DNA of 64,000 nucleotides, taken from Gammaproteobacteria bacterium (GTDB lineage: Bacteria; Pseudomonadota; Gammaproteobacteria; Arenicellales; UBA868). Below are positions 33,875 through 42,672 of this stretch, one piece after another; positions within the stretch are counted from its first letter, which is position 1; every line of letters begins with the position of its first letter. The stretch lies in NCBI GenBank assembly GCA_022450155.1, contig JAKUQR010000013.1, positions 21,868 to 85,867 of the forward strand. Reading direction: 5' to 3'. The translations under genes and the position numbers were made by a program. The notes beneath the pieces were generated by a model, which saw only the letters and a program-made list of their open reading frames with translations, was not told the DNA's origin and made no database searches.

Positions 33875-35547
33875 TTTCCAGCCTCTTTCGAATTAGCGGG
33901 CCTGACTGACTCCGGCACGACTGTTGCATCAAATCGTTTCATCATCTCCTGTACAGCCGGATCTTCGAGCATAGCCTGATAGGCCGCCTGCTTGGCCTCG
34001 TCCGCCTGGCGTTTCTCGGTTTGTACCGGTGTCGGTGAGGAAACTCGGTCTTCTATCGGCGCCACGAGTTTCAGTTTCAAAACGCCTTTCCGCTGGGCCG
34101 AAAGCGACTTCTCTAGAGTTTTTATTCGGGCTTCACTGGTCAGATGTTCGAGCGACTCAGTCAGAGATACCTCAAGCACACCCTGAACAAAACGCTGTGG
34201 TGCTAGATTCATGGCCAACTCGCGGGTGATGCCGGCGAGATCAGCAGTTGCAACCAGGTCAGCCCATATTTCCGGGTCCGCCGGATCCGCGTCAGCCGAG
34301 TTGTTGCCCTCGGTTGGGGCTGGCTTAGGTGATTCTGCACCGACCTCCCCACGCACATCAGTGCGGGTTCGGGCAGGTTTTTGTCTGACAGCCTTGGCTT
34401 TGCTGACGCTTTTTTTCTGTGTGCGTTCCGGGGGAGCCACGGAAGGCGCAGAATCTTCCGCCAGATCAGGGATGAAGGTCAGCATTCGGAGAAGTGCCAT
34501 CTGGAAGCCAGAACCAGGTTCAGGTGCCAAATGCAGATCACGTTTTGCCAGCAGCGCAATCTGGTAATAAAGCTGAACATCCTCAGGTATCATCAAGTCG
34601 CCCAGTTCGGCGGTAAAAGCCGAAACCTCACCCTTGGCCGCATAGCCTTGAGGAGACACCTGATAGAGTGCGACATCCTGGAGGGCGAGAAGCAGATCAT
34701 CCAGGACAGACATATAATCCAACGCCCGCTCAGCCATGTCGTCTGCTGCAGCCAGGACACTGGCACCATCGTGTGCGGCTAGGCCCCTGAGTATATGCTC
34801 GACGTGTCTTGTCTCGATCATTCCCAGCATGTCCCGCATTGAATCGACACTCACATGACCACTGCCAAAGGCAATGCCCTGATCAAGCAGACTCAGCGCA
34901 TCCCGCATACTGCCCGAAGCAGCACGCGCAATAATAGCCAGCGCTTCGCTGTCATGCTGTATTTCTTCAGCTGTCAGAATCTTGTCCAGCTGTGCGGCTA
35001 TCTGGTCAGGCGATAGAGCCCGCAGGTTGAACTGGAGACAACGGGAAATGATCGTGGCTGGCAGTTTTTTGGGGTCCGTAGTAGCCAGGAGGAACTTGAC
35101 ATGGTCAGGTGGTTCCTCAAGTGTTTTTAACAAGGCATTGAAACTATGGCCTGAGAGCATATGGACTTCGTCAATCAGGTAAACCTTGCAACGACCCTGA
35201 GTTGGGGTGTATTGAACGTTATCTAGAATCTCCCGCGTATCTTCAACTCGGGTCCTGGACGCAGCATCGACCTCAAGCAGGTCAATAAATCGTCCTTCAT
35301 CCACACCCTGACATGCAGAACAAGACCCACAGGGCTGTGAACTGACACCCTGTTCGCAGTTCAGTGCTTTGGCCAGTAATCTTGCCAGGGTGGTTTTTCC
35401 GACACCACGGGTACCCGAGAACAAAAATGCGTGGTGAACCCGTTCATTGTCTAACGCACTGGTAAGCGCTGATACGACATGCTCCTGACCGACGACATCC
35501 TTGAAATGCCGAGGACGCCAGCGTCTTGCCAATGCCTGGTAGCTCAT
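33871..35547 (-). CDS. dnaX: DNA polymerase III subunit tau (and possibly gamma)
   Basis: Clamp-loader ATPase that also links polymerase cores and helicase. The 558 residues hold Walker A ([18 protein letters not shown]), a zinc module (Cys residues in [16 protein letters not shown]), Walker B/DEVHMLS, sensor-1 TTDPKKLP, sensor-2 [12 protein letters not shown], domain III up to about residue 375, a charged/Pro-rich linker (378-430) and a tau C-terminal domain. At codons 378-379 (34410-34416) there is a run of seven A; a shift to the -1 frame there would end after 17 more codons to give a gamma-like product of about 396 residues. First gene of the dnaX-ybaB-recR operon. Confidence 0.95.
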   Translation of the reverse strand: MSYQALARRWRPRHFKDVVGQEHVVSALTSALDNERVHHAFLFSGTRGVGKTTLARLLAKALNCEQGVSSQPCGSCSACQGVDEGRFIDLLEVDAASRTRVEDTREILDNVQYTPTQGRCKVYLIDEVHMLSGHSFNALLKTLEEPPDHVKFLLATTDPKKLPATIISRCLQFNLRALSPDQIAAQLDKILTAEEIQHDSEALAIIARAASGSMRDALSLLDQGIAFGSGHVSVDSMRDMLGMIETRHVEHILRGLAAHDGASVLAAADDMAERALDYMSVLDDLLLALQDVALYQVSPQGYAAKGEVSAFTAELGDLMIPEDVQLYYQIALLAKRDLHLAPEPGSGFQMALLRMLTFIPDLAEDSAPSVAPPERTQKKSVSKAKAVRQKPARTRTDVRGEVGAESPKPAPTEGNNSADADPADPEIWADLVATADLAGITRELAMNLAPQRFVQGVLEVSLTESLEHLTSEARIKTLEKSLSAQRKGVLKLKLVAPIEDRVSSPTPVQTEKRQADEAKQAAYQAMLEDPAVQEMMKRFDATVVPESVRPANSKEAGK

Positions 35548-35615
35548 ACAGTTCCTATTCTCGCTGAAACGGGGTATTGCCGCATATGGTCAATACCGGC
35601 TGAATGGTCACTGGA

Positions 35616-35728
35616 GACGGCGCCAGCCAGCCCGACCCCGGCACTCGAATCAATTGCTGCGGCTGCTTCCTTCCGGACCTGACCGGGTTCACAATTTATC
35701 GCCACCAGGGAGACCGACTGCCGCCGCC
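35616..35728 (-). ncRNA. ffs: 4.5S signal recognition particle RNA
   Basis: On the minus strand the region carries GGTCAGGTCCGGAAGGAAGC followed by AGCC, the almost invariant apical loop of bacterial SRP RNA, with the asymmetric partner strand (GTGCCGGGG) on the other side. Ends inferred from pairing of GGCGGCGGCAG (35718-35728) with CTGGCGCCGTC (35616-35626), 10 of 11 pairs including one G-U. About 113 nucleotides, E. coli-like small form. It lies upstream of dnaX, a common gammaproteobacterial position. Ends are approximate to a few bases. Confidence 0.92.
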
Positions 35729-35819
35729 AGAAAACCGCCTGTAGCCACTCGACCACACCTTCTGCTGCGACCATTTTAGCACTCGCGCTAAACCCCAAGC
35801 ACAATCAAAAACAACCTGG

Positions 35820-36467
35820 CTACAGGCGCCGAATGAGACAGAAACACCCGTCATTGGGAGCATTCTTGTAAAAAGCTTGTTCGTTCATGCGCTCCAGGTC
35901 AGCAACGCCCGACGCCATGAGTTCAGCAAATTTGTTCTCGAACCCTGCTGTTTGCCAGACCTCCCGATGAATCGTGCACGCAAAGTATCCACCGGGCTTC
36001 AGTACTCTGAGAATCTCATCCAGGGCATCTGCTTCAACATGGCCGTGGGTAAACGTCCCGCAGGAAATACCTGCGTCATAGGTCTGATCGGAGATGTCAA
36101 GCACGGTATTGAGGTCACCCTGTATCAGCGTCTGGTAAACCTGCTTGCTCCTGGCTTGGCTAAGCATTTCGGCAGAAAAATCCAGTCCATCGATTGCCGA
36201 ATATCCATGACTGACCAGATACGCTCCCACAAGCCCCGTGCCACAGCCTACATCCAGGATCAAGGCAGTACGATCCGCCAATGCATTGGCCAAGAACTGC
36301 GCTATACCAGCCGGTGCGATGTAATGCAGTCCCTGCTCTAGGTGCTGATCGTATGACACCGCCCAATCGCGATAGAGTGTCTTGGCTTCGTCTGGAGTCT
36401 TAAGGGAATAAGCCCTCTCCAGAATCTTTTGTGATGCTGCTGATTGTGATCTGTTCTGATCTGCCAT
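35820..36467 (-). CDS. Class I SAM-dependent methyltransferase
   Basis: Predicted methyltransferase with an AdoMet-binding Rossmann core: ILDVGCGTGLVGAYL (motif I, about residues 90-104), GLDFSAEML (motif II) and LKPGGYFACTIH (post-III). The N-terminal YSLKTPDEAKTLYRDWAVSYDQHL is typical of the group annotated as Williams-Beuren-region-type or ubiquinone/menaquinone-like methyltransferases. 215 residues, no membrane segment. Substrate cannot be predicted. The downstream end is close to the SRP RNA gene; the upstream neighbour on the same strand is the M50 protease, 36 bases away, so co-transcription is possible. Confidence 0.8.
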   Translation of the reverse strand: MADQNRSQSAASQKILERAYSLKTPDEAKTLYRDWAVSYDQHLEQGLHYIAPAGIAQFLANALADRTALILDVGCGTGLVGAYLVSHGYSAIDGLDFSAEMLSQARSKQVYQTLIQGDLNTVLDISDQTYDAGISCGTFTHGHVEADALDEILRVLKPGGYFACTIHREVWQTAGFENKFAELMASGVADLERMNEQAFYKNAPNDGCFCLIRRL

Positions 36468-36503
36468 GATCGAATTCGCCGCTGAGCCGTGTTTGGAAAC
36501 TGA

Positions 36504-37145
36504 TCATGCAAACACAATGAGTGGTAGGAGAACATCGCTGATATGCCAAACGGCCTGCAAAACTGGGATACCCAAAAACGACAGCGCTATCAGTCCCAAT
36601 AATGCGAAATTTCCGTACCGCTCGTTGTAATAACGATACTGCTGCGACAGTTGCCGCGGTAGAAAATAAGGCAGAATGTAGTGTCCGTCCAACGCACCGA
36701 TAGGCAGCAGGTTAAACACCATTAACAACAGGTTGATCCGGGCAACAAACAGCATAGACTGCGGCAGCGTCTCGTGCGGACTGTACCAGCCAAAATGCAG
36801 ACCCTGGACAAAGACATTTACAGTAATCACCGCCAACAGCAAGTTCATTGCCGGGCCGGCAGCAGCGACCAGCATCTCGGCATAACGGGATGTGAAACGC
36901 CGTGGATCGGTCGGCACCGGTTTCGCGTAGCCGAATCCAATAAACACCACCATCATCAAGCCCATTGGATCGATGTGAGATATCGGGTTGAGTGTAAGGC
37001 GGCCTGCCCGCTGAGCAGTGTCGTCACCGCAGCGCTTTGCGGCCCAGGCATGCCCAAACTCGTGAAACGACAGGGAAAGAAGAAGGGCCACCAGAATGAC
37101 ACAAAAAAGCAGCCACTGGCCCTGGTAAAGCAGTTGAATCATCAC
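36504..37145 (-). CDS. Small site-2 protease family (M50) membrane protein
   Basis: Multi-pass membrane metalloprotease of the minimal S2P/M50 type. The HEFGH zinc motif (His28, Glu29, His32) lies in the first hydrophobic segment, and the third ligand region NLLPIGALDGHYILPYF is present. About five hydrophobic helices in 213 residues and no PDZ domain, unlike RseP. Family members cleave substrates within the membrane, but many of this small group have no known substrate. Gene is alone apart from the methyltransferase downstream. Confidence 0.85.
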   Translation of the reverse strand: MMIQLLYQGQWLLFCVILVALLLSLSFHEFGHAWAAKRCGDDTAQRAGRLTLNPISHIDPMGLMMVVFIGFGYAKPVPTDPRRFTSRYAEMLVAAAGPAMNLLLAVITVNVFVQGLHFGWYSPHETLPQSMLFVARINLLLMVFNLLPIGALDGHYILPYFLPRQLSQQYRYYNERYGNFALLGLIALSFLGIPVLQAVWHISDVLLPLIVFA

Positions 37146-37329
37146 TTTTGCCTACAATTGGTTTTCCGTACCGAACAAACAGCCCACAGGTTTCCGGCGG
37201 GCCAGGATAGAATATCGAATAACGTCTGGGCGACAAGTCCTATTTTACGCCAGGCGTGCGACCTGCAACGAACCGACGTCACTCTGTCAGGCCAATACAT
37301 CAGGGCACCCTCTATCTCCGGGAGGTTTT

Positions 37330-37800
37330 ATGACAAAACTGACTACAATTGCCGCAGACCAACTGCAAAGCACGCAGGGAACAAAGCTTGGTATATCTCC
37401 CTGGATACGGCTATCACAATCAATGGTCAATCAGTTTGCCGATATTACGAACGATCATCAGTTCATACATATTGATCCGAAACGAGCAGGTACTGAATCG
37501 CCTTTTGGCGGAACAATTGCACATGGTTTCCTGACGCTGTCACAACTCAAACAGATGGCCGAATCCACGCTGGCCGTCATCAAGGACGTACGAATGAGCA
37601 TCAATTATGGGTTCGACCGGATCCGATTCATCACACCAGTGCGCTCTGATGCCCGGGTGCGTGCACACTTCACGCTTGAACTTGCTGAAGAGCGAACAAC
37701 CGGTGAATGGACATTGCACCACGACATTACTGTCGAAATTGAGCACAATGAGCGCCCGGCCTTGTCCGCTATGTGGATCATCCGACAATATACCGGCTGA
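37330..37800 (+). CDS. MaoC-like (R)-specific enoyl-CoA hydratase
   Basis: Hot-dog fold hydratase of the MaoC family. Residues 38-75 contain the catalytic signature: ITNDHQFIHIDPKRA and the SPFGGTIAHGFLTLS segment, with the Asp/His pair used for water addition to enoyl-CoA. 156 residues is normal for single-domain members. GGAGG lies 5-9 bases before the ATG. The DUF3108 gene follows after 2 bases. Likely role in fatty acid oxidation or polyester precursor supply, but the substrate is not determined. Confidence 0.85.
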   Translation: MTKLTTIAADQLQSTQGTKLGISPWIRLSQSMVNQFADITNDHQFIHIDPKRAGTESPFGGTIAHGFLTLSQLKQMAESTLAVIKDVRMSINYGFDRIRFITPVRSDARVRAHFTLELAEERTTGEWTLHHDITVEIEHNERPALSAMWIIRQYTG

Positions 37801-37802
37801 TT

Positions 37803-38576
37803 ATGCTTCAGATCTCCGCAATTTTCCGGTATCCACTGCGCCCTATAAAGCACAGTTCGCGCTGCTTGTGTCCCAAGATTAATCCCCTGTGGCTGTTGAT
37901 TTTATTCCTGCTACCGGCGCAAGCGGATAGTGGCAGCGATATTGAACCGTTTTCGGCTGATTATGCGATCACTCGTTCCGGCCTTGCAGTTGAACGAAAA
38001 GTTGAACTGACCCGGTCCGGCCAACACTATCTCTTGACTGCACTGACTCAACTCAAGGGACTGGGGTCGCTCACAGGAATCGGTAAAGTGGTCGAGCAAT
38101 CACATTTTCAACTGCGTTCAGGTCGGATCCAGCCCATTCTCTATACAGCAGACGATGGTAGCGAGGATAGTCACCGGGCTATTCGGATTGAATTCGACTG
38201 GCCATCTGGCACAAGCCACGTCCTCTATCGCGGCACCCAACTGACCATCCCACTGACACCCAACGTGCTGGATCCACTGTCGTTCGAACTCATGGCCCGG
38301 ATTGACCTTCAGCAGGGTATGACCGAGCCACTTTACACAGTACACGAGGGCGATCAGATTCGTCCGTATAGGTTTGTACTGGAGCAAGCCGAATCAGTTA
38401 TTATCTTAGAACAGCCCGTACAAAGCCTGCGCTACTTTATAGATCGGAAGTCCAGCCGACAGCTGTACTACTGGCTGTCTCCAAAACTGGGCTATCTAGT
38501 TGTGAAATTCAAACAGTTGCATAAAGGTAAAGTTAAAACAGAAGGTGTTCTGACCCGCAGTTCTATAAAGCCATAA
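37803..38576 (+). CDS. DUF3108 domain protein, predicted periplasmic
   Basis: Conserved protein of unknown function with a DUF3108 domain covering most of its length (FSADYAITRSGLAVERKVEL near the start, VKFKQLHKGKVKTEGVL near the end). An N-terminal hydrophobic stretch (LWLLILFLLPAQADS, about residues 28-42) looks like a signal peptide, so the protein is probably periplasmic. I choose ATG 37803, two bases after the MaoC stop; an earlier in-frame start would overlap MaoC. No catalytic residues are recognisable. Confidence 0.75.
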   Translation: MLQISAIFRYPLRPIKHSSRCLCPKINPLWLLILFLLPAQADSGSDIEPFSADYAITRSGLAVERKVELTRSGQHYLLTALTQLKGLGSLTGIGKVVEQSHFQLRSGRIQPILYTADDGSEDSHRAIRIEFDWPSGTSHVLYRGTQLTIPLTPNVLDPLSFELMARIDLQQGMTEPLYTVHEGDQIRPYRFVLEQAESVIILEQPVQSLRYFIDRKSSRQLYYWLSPKLGYLVVKFKQLHKGKVKTEGVLTRSSIKP

Positions 38577-38612
38577 CCTGATTTTAAACACCCCGCTCTC
38601 CAAGGAGACTTA

Positions 38613-38705
38613 ATGACCTTTGACCCCCTTGAAAATCGTCCAGACACCCAATCTAAACCCCATGAAAAACGATCAAGAACCTTCAGCAATCGCGTCTTCA
38701 CCTGA
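38613..38705 (+). other. Possible 30-codon leader ORF overlapping the phnW start
   Basis: ATG 38613 has the best ribosome-binding site in the region (AAGGAG, 5 bases spacing) and opens a 30-codon frame that ends in TGA at 38703-38705, 41 bases inside phnW in a different frame. It could be a coupled leader peptide; alternatively a frameshift or sequence error near the start moved the true phnW start out of frame. Confidence 0.35.
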
Positions 38706-39813
38706 TGGTGATCCTTGGCTTTTCACACCCGGACCGCTCACGACATCACCCGCCGTAAAACGGGCGATGCTGCACGACTATGGCTCCCGTGACAGCCGCT
38801 TTATTGACATCAATAACCGCATTCGCCAACACTTGACCCAGATCGTCAATGGCCAAAACACGCATGTCTGCGTGCCGGTTCAGGGGAGCGGTACTTTTGG
38901 GGTAGAAGCAATGCTGATTACGTTCATACCCCGATCCGGAAAAGTGTTATTACTTGTCAACGGTGCATACGGTAAACGTATGATCGATATCTGTTCAATA
39001 CATGAGCGAGCGTACACAATACTCGAAACAACCGAAGATCTGCCTGTAAATACTGACGAACTTGATCGGCGACTTGCCGCAGATCCCGACATTAGCCATG
39101 TTGCCGTAGTCCACTGTGAAACTACGTCAGGCATCTTGAATCCAATTGAAACAGTTGCCAAGGTCACGGCCGAGCATCGACGGTCTTTGCTGATCGATGC
39201 CATGAGTTCATTCGGTGTTCTACCGCTTGATGCATGCGATTCTCCATTTGACGCGGTCGTTGCATCCAGCAACAAATGCCTGCAAGGATCTCCTGGAATA
39301 GGGTTTTGTATCTGCAATATCGAAACTCTCAAACAATCCAGCGGCAATTCCGACACGCTGGTGCTGGATCTGTACAGTCAGTGGAAAGCCATGGAACGCA
39401 ATGGCCAGTGGCGCTTTACACCACCAACCCACACGATATTGGCTCTGGGGCAGGCGCTGACGGAATTCGATGCCGAAGGTGGTGTAGCGGGACGGGGCCG
39501 CCGTTATCGACACAACTGTGAAACCCTGGTCTCGGGCATGCGCACACTGGGGTTCAAGACCCTGCTCCCAGATGAACTTCAATCGCCCATAATTGTAACG
39601 TTCCTGACACCTGCCGACCCTAATTTCCAGTTCGATAGATTTTATGAAGAGCTCCGAAAACGTGGCTACATTATTTATCCGGGCAAACTGACAGTAAGCG
39701 ATTCGTTTCGGGTCGGTTGCATTGGACACATTTCCGAAGGCCAGGTTCGCGGACTGATTGACGCTATTCGCGACACGCTTGGGGTCATGAGTGTCAGCAA
39801 CTGTGGTCCCTGA
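38662..39813 (+). CDS. phnW: 2-aminoethylphosphonate-pyruvate transaminase
   Basis: PLP enzyme converting 2-aminoethylphosphonate and pyruvate to phosphonoacetaldehyde and alanine. It opens with WLFTPGPLTTSPAVKRAML, then GSGTFGVEAML, the VHCETTSGILNP and IDAMSSFG strands (PLP-binding Asp), and SSNKCLQG with the Schiff-base lysine, all matching PhnW; the C-terminal GYIIYPGKLTVSDSFRVGCIG is also typical. I use ATG 38662 (383 residues), which gives a short extension before WLFTPG; the frame is open back to a TTG at 38620. A strong AAGGAG lies at 38602-38607 but points to an ATG (38613) in another frame. First gene of the phosphonate cluster. Confidence 0.93.
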   Translation: MKNDQEPSAIASSPDGDPWLFTPGPLTTSPAVKRAMLHDYGSRDSRFIDINNRIRQHLTQIVNGQNTHVCVPVQGSGTFGVEAMLITFIPRSGKVLLLVNGAYGKRMIDICSIHERAYTILETTEDLPVNTDELDRRLAADPDISHVAVVHCETTSGILNPIETVAKVTAEHRRSLLIDAMSSFGVLPLDACDSPFDAVVASSNKCLQGSPGIGFCICNIETLKQSSGNSDTLVLDLYSQWKAMERNGQWRFTPPTHTILALGQALTEFDAEGGVAGRGRRYRHNCETLVSGMRTLGFKTLLPDELQSPIIVTFLTPADPNFQFDRFYEELRKRGYIIYPGKLTVSDSFRVGCIGHISEGQVRGLIDAIRDTLGVMSVSNCGP

Positions 39814-39837
39814 CCTGTTGTATGCCATAACATCACC

Positions 39838-41100
39838 ATGCGCTATGTGACCTGCAATAACCGGCAGTACCGCTGGCCCGACAGACCTGTCGTTGTGATC
39901 TGCCTGGACGGCAGTGAACCTGGCTACCCGCTGTCGGATGGTGGTGGTTATATTGACCGTGCCATTGAGAACGGTCATATGCCCTATCTGGCTTCGATCA
40001 GAAACCGCGGGTTGTTTCGAACCGCTGATGCCACGATTCCCAGTTTCACCAACCCCAACAACATTTCGATTGTGACTGGAACACCACCGGCCGTTCATGG
40101 CATATCAGGCAACTTTTTTTACGACCTTGAGTCCAACGCTGAAGTCATGATGAATGATCCTGTGTTTCTTCGCGTGGGTACGATTTTCAAAGCATTTCAG
40201 GATCAGGGCGCAAAAGTCGCTGTGATCACAGCTAAAGACAAACTCAGGCGGATGCTCGGTCATGAACTCGATTTTGATCAAGGCAGTGCAATCTGCTTTT
40301 CCGCCGAAAAATGCCAGCTGACCACACAGAGTGAAAACGGCATAGACGATGCCGGCCAGCTGACTGACCTGTCACCGCCGGATGTCTACAGCAGCGCATT
40401 GTCTGAGTATGTATTTTCCGCCGGCCTGAAACTTCTGGATACCTGGGCGCCTGACATACTCTACCTGTCGACCAGTGACTACATCCAGCACAAACACGGG
40501 CCTGGAACCGCGACAGCAGATGCGTTCTACAGCATGATTGATGATCACCTTCTAAAGATGCAAGCACACGATGCCATCATTGCCCTGACAGCCGATCATG
40601 GTATGAAAGCGAAACACGATTCAGTCGGGCAACCGAATATCGTCTATCTGAAGCCTCTCATCGACGAACTATTGCCTTCTGATAGATTCCGAATCATCCT
40701 GCCAATCACAGATCCGTACGTAGTACATCATGGTGCACTGGGTGGATTCGCCACAATCTACCTGGCCGACCCGGTCGATATACAACCCGTATGCCAGAAA
40801 TTGTCGGCACAGAAAGGGATCGAGCTGGTACTTGAAGGCCCGATAGCCTGTGAGAGATTTTCCTTGCCCCTGGACCGGGTGGGTCATATCGTGGTGATTT
40901 CCAGCACTGAGTGGGTTTTAGGACATTCTCAACAGTATCATGACCTATCAGCGCTCTCCGAGCCTCTACGGTCGCATGGGGGGCTGTCCGAACAACGGGT
41001 ACCGTTTATTCTGAACCGTCCGGCATCTCAACTGCTCGCCAGCACCAATTTACACAACTACGATATTTTCGACGCTGCCCTCAACCACGCGACTGTCTGA
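39838..41100 (+). CDS. phnA: Phosphonoacetate hydrolase
   Basis: Alkaline-phosphatase-superfamily enzyme that cleaves the C-P bond of phosphonoacetate to acetate and phosphate. The 420 residues show VVICLDGSEPGY (first metal Asp), PSFTNPNNISIVTG with the nucleophile threonine region, STSDYIQHKHG (Asp and His ligands), TADHGMKAKHD and VVHHGALGG, the metal-ligand pattern of PhnA. It starts 24 bases after phnW. The NAD-dependent phosphonoacetaldehyde dehydrogenase (PhnY) that normally makes its substrate in the PhnW-PhnY-PhnA route is not in this window. Confidence 0.88.
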   Translation: MRYVTCNNRQYRWPDRPVVVICLDGSEPGYPLSDGGGYIDRAIENGHMPYLASIRNRGLFRTADATIPSFTNPNNISIVTGTPPAVHGISGNFFYDLESNAEVMMNDPVFLRVGTIFKAFQDQGAKVAVITAKDKLRRMLGHELDFDQGSAICFSAEKCQLTTQSENGIDDAGQLTDLSPPDVYSSALSEYVFSAGLKLLDTWAPDILYLSTSDYIQHKHGPGTATADAFYSMIDDHLLKMQAHDAIIALTADHGMKAKHDSVGQPNIVYLKPLIDELLPSDRFRIILPITDPYVVHHGALGGFATIYLADPVDIQPVCQKLSAQKGIELVLEGPIACERFSLPLDRVGHIVVISSTEWVLGHSQQYHDLSALSEPLRSHGGLSEQRVPFILNRPASQLLASTNLHNYDIFDAALNHATV

Positions 41101-41237
41101 CCGGATTCATCCATGCAGACCTCCTGCCCAGAAAGCAGAAGTCAGATAAAATACAATTCCGCAGCTCATCTGCCGATGTAGATTGTCCAGGAACCACGTC
41201 AAATTCACTGATTACCTACGACTCTTAAGGAGTTTCG

Positions 41238-42086
41238 ATGACCATCCGACAAGACTTCGTCTATAACCGCAGCTACACAGGCCAAGTGAAAGGTCTGATT
41301 CTTGACTGGAGCGGCACCACAGCCGATGCGTATGTACTTGCCCCGGCTGTTGTATTTGTCCAAGTATTTCAAAAACACGGTGTCGAAGTCACGATGTCCG
41401 AGGCTCGTGGACCAATGGGACTGCGTAAAGATCTTCATATCAAAGCAATGACCGAGATTCCAGAAATTCGTGAGCGATGGCACGGCATTCACGGACAGTA
41501 TCCTAATCAGGAAGATGTAGACCGGATGTTCGAAGATTTTGTACCCATGCAACTAGACTGCCTTCGTAATTACACAACGCTTCTGCCGCTGGTTGCCGAA
41601 ACGACACAATCACTGCAGAAACAAGGCATTAAGATCGGCAGTACTACGGGGTTCCTGCGCAGCATGGTAGACATCCTCGAAGAGGATGCCCGCAAACAGG
41701 GCTATACACCTGACGCTTCTGTTGCTGGCGATGAAGTAATCAACGGCGCCCGTCCAAAACCTTTCATGGTCTACCGCAATCTAGACCTCATGGACGTTCA
41801 CCCGATCCAGTCCGTAATCAAAGTCGATGACACTGTATCGGGAGTTGGAGAAGCCCTGGAAGCCGGCTGCTGGGGCGTAGGTATTGCACGCTATAGCAAC
41901 TACATGGATATGGATACTCTCGAAGAAGCCGACAGCTTGTCGGAAGACGAAATCAAACGACGTTTGGTACACACGCGGACGCTACTGCAAAAAGCAGGTG
42001 CGCACTACGTGATTGATACCTGGGAACAGATGCTGGACGTTATTGAGGATGTCAATATCAGGCTTGGTCGAGGCGAGAAACCTTAA
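41238..42086 (+). CDS. phnX: Phosphonoacetaldehyde hydrolase (phosphonatase)
   Basis: HAD-superfamily enzyme that splits phosphonoacetaldehyde to acetaldehyde and phosphate through a Schiff-base lysine. The HAD motif is LILDWSGTT, with nucleophile Asp23; position 25 is Ser where phosphonatases usually have Ala. The cap segment EARGPMGLRKDLHI carries the catalytic Lys64, and KPFMVYRNLDLMDV and VKVDD-type motif (IKVDDTVSGVGEA) provide the second lysine-free loop and Mg ligands. 282 residues. AAGGAG precedes the ATG. With phnW it forms the complete PhnWX route for 2-aminoethylphosphonate. Confidence 0.92.
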   Translation: MTIRQDFVYNRSYTGQVKGLILDWSGTTADAYVLAPAVVFVQVFQKHGVEVTMSEARGPMGLRKDLHIKAMTEIPEIRERWHGIHGQYPNQEDVDRMFEDFVPMQLDCLRNYTTLLPLVAETTQSLQKQGIKIGSTTGFLRSMVDILEEDARKQGYTPDASVAGDEVINGARPKPFMVYRNLDLMDVHPIQSVIKVDDTVSGVGEALEAGCWGVGIARYSNYMDMDTLEEADSLSEDEIKRRLVHTRTLLQKAGAHYVIDTWEQMLDVIEDVNIRLGRGEKP

Positions 42087-42176
42087 ACCGGTTTCCGGTG
42101 AACTTTCTTTGTTAGATGCCAATGGTGGTTGTCAGCTCTGAATTCTGACTGCCATTGGGATTCCAACGATAGTCTA

Positions 42177-42419
42177 TTACCTGTCCTGGATCCCTTTGAT
42201 CTTCAGGCGCCCGGTTTGTACGGTCTGATCCAGTAAGCCGACACAGGCATAAAGCGCCTTTAGTGTAGGCACCTCGACCTCTGTTAACGCCGCCAATTCA
42301 ACCACCACTCCGAGCATACCTTCTATTTCCAGGGGCTTGCCTTGCTCGATATCCTGAAGCATTGATGTTTTATGCGAGCCTACAGCCTCTGCGCCGGCAA
42401 TTCTTTTTTCCATCGGCAC
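42177..42419 (-). pseudogene. C-terminal fragment of a ketopantoate-reductase-family gene
   Basis: The 80 codons match the end of PanE/ApbA-type 2-dehydropantoate 2-reductases: EKRIAGAEAVGSHKTSMLQD then IEQGKPLEIEG, LAALTEVEVPTLKALYACV and RLKIKG. The N-terminal Rossmann domain and catalytic lysine region (about 220 residues) are absent upstream in any frame, so this is a gene remnant. Members of this family (PanE2) act as oxalyl-CoA reductases in oxalate assimilation in Methylobacterium; the position beside an oxalate-type cluster is suggestive, but the fragment cannot be assigned to PanE2 from sequence alone. Confidence 0.75.
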
Positions 42420-42429
42420 TCGAAAGTGG

Positions 42430-42640
42430 GCTCCAAGTCGCTCACCGACGGCCTAGGCACCGCGATTCCAGTAGAACCCTCCCTGATTACCTCTACCTTT
42501 TGTACGACTTTCCCAGAATGGAGACTTTGAAGATCTTCTGATATCCGGTTTACTACGCTGAGAGCATCAGTTTCTGCATCGTGATAAGGCGCACCGAACC
42601 CGGGAACAGACAAGATTTCATCACAACGTCGCAGGTTATT
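42430..42640 (-). pseudogene. Unassigned coding-like remnant between panE and aceK fragments
   Basis: A minus-strand frame reads NNLRRCDEILSVPGFGAPYH then DAETDALSVVNRISEDL, with protein-like composition but no recognised family and no start with a ribosome-binding site. It is in a different frame from the panE fragment. It may be the remains of a third gene in a decayed stretch, or noise. Confidence 0.3.
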
Positions 42641-42672
42641 GCCCCGTCAATAGACGCGTAGAACAAATAATT

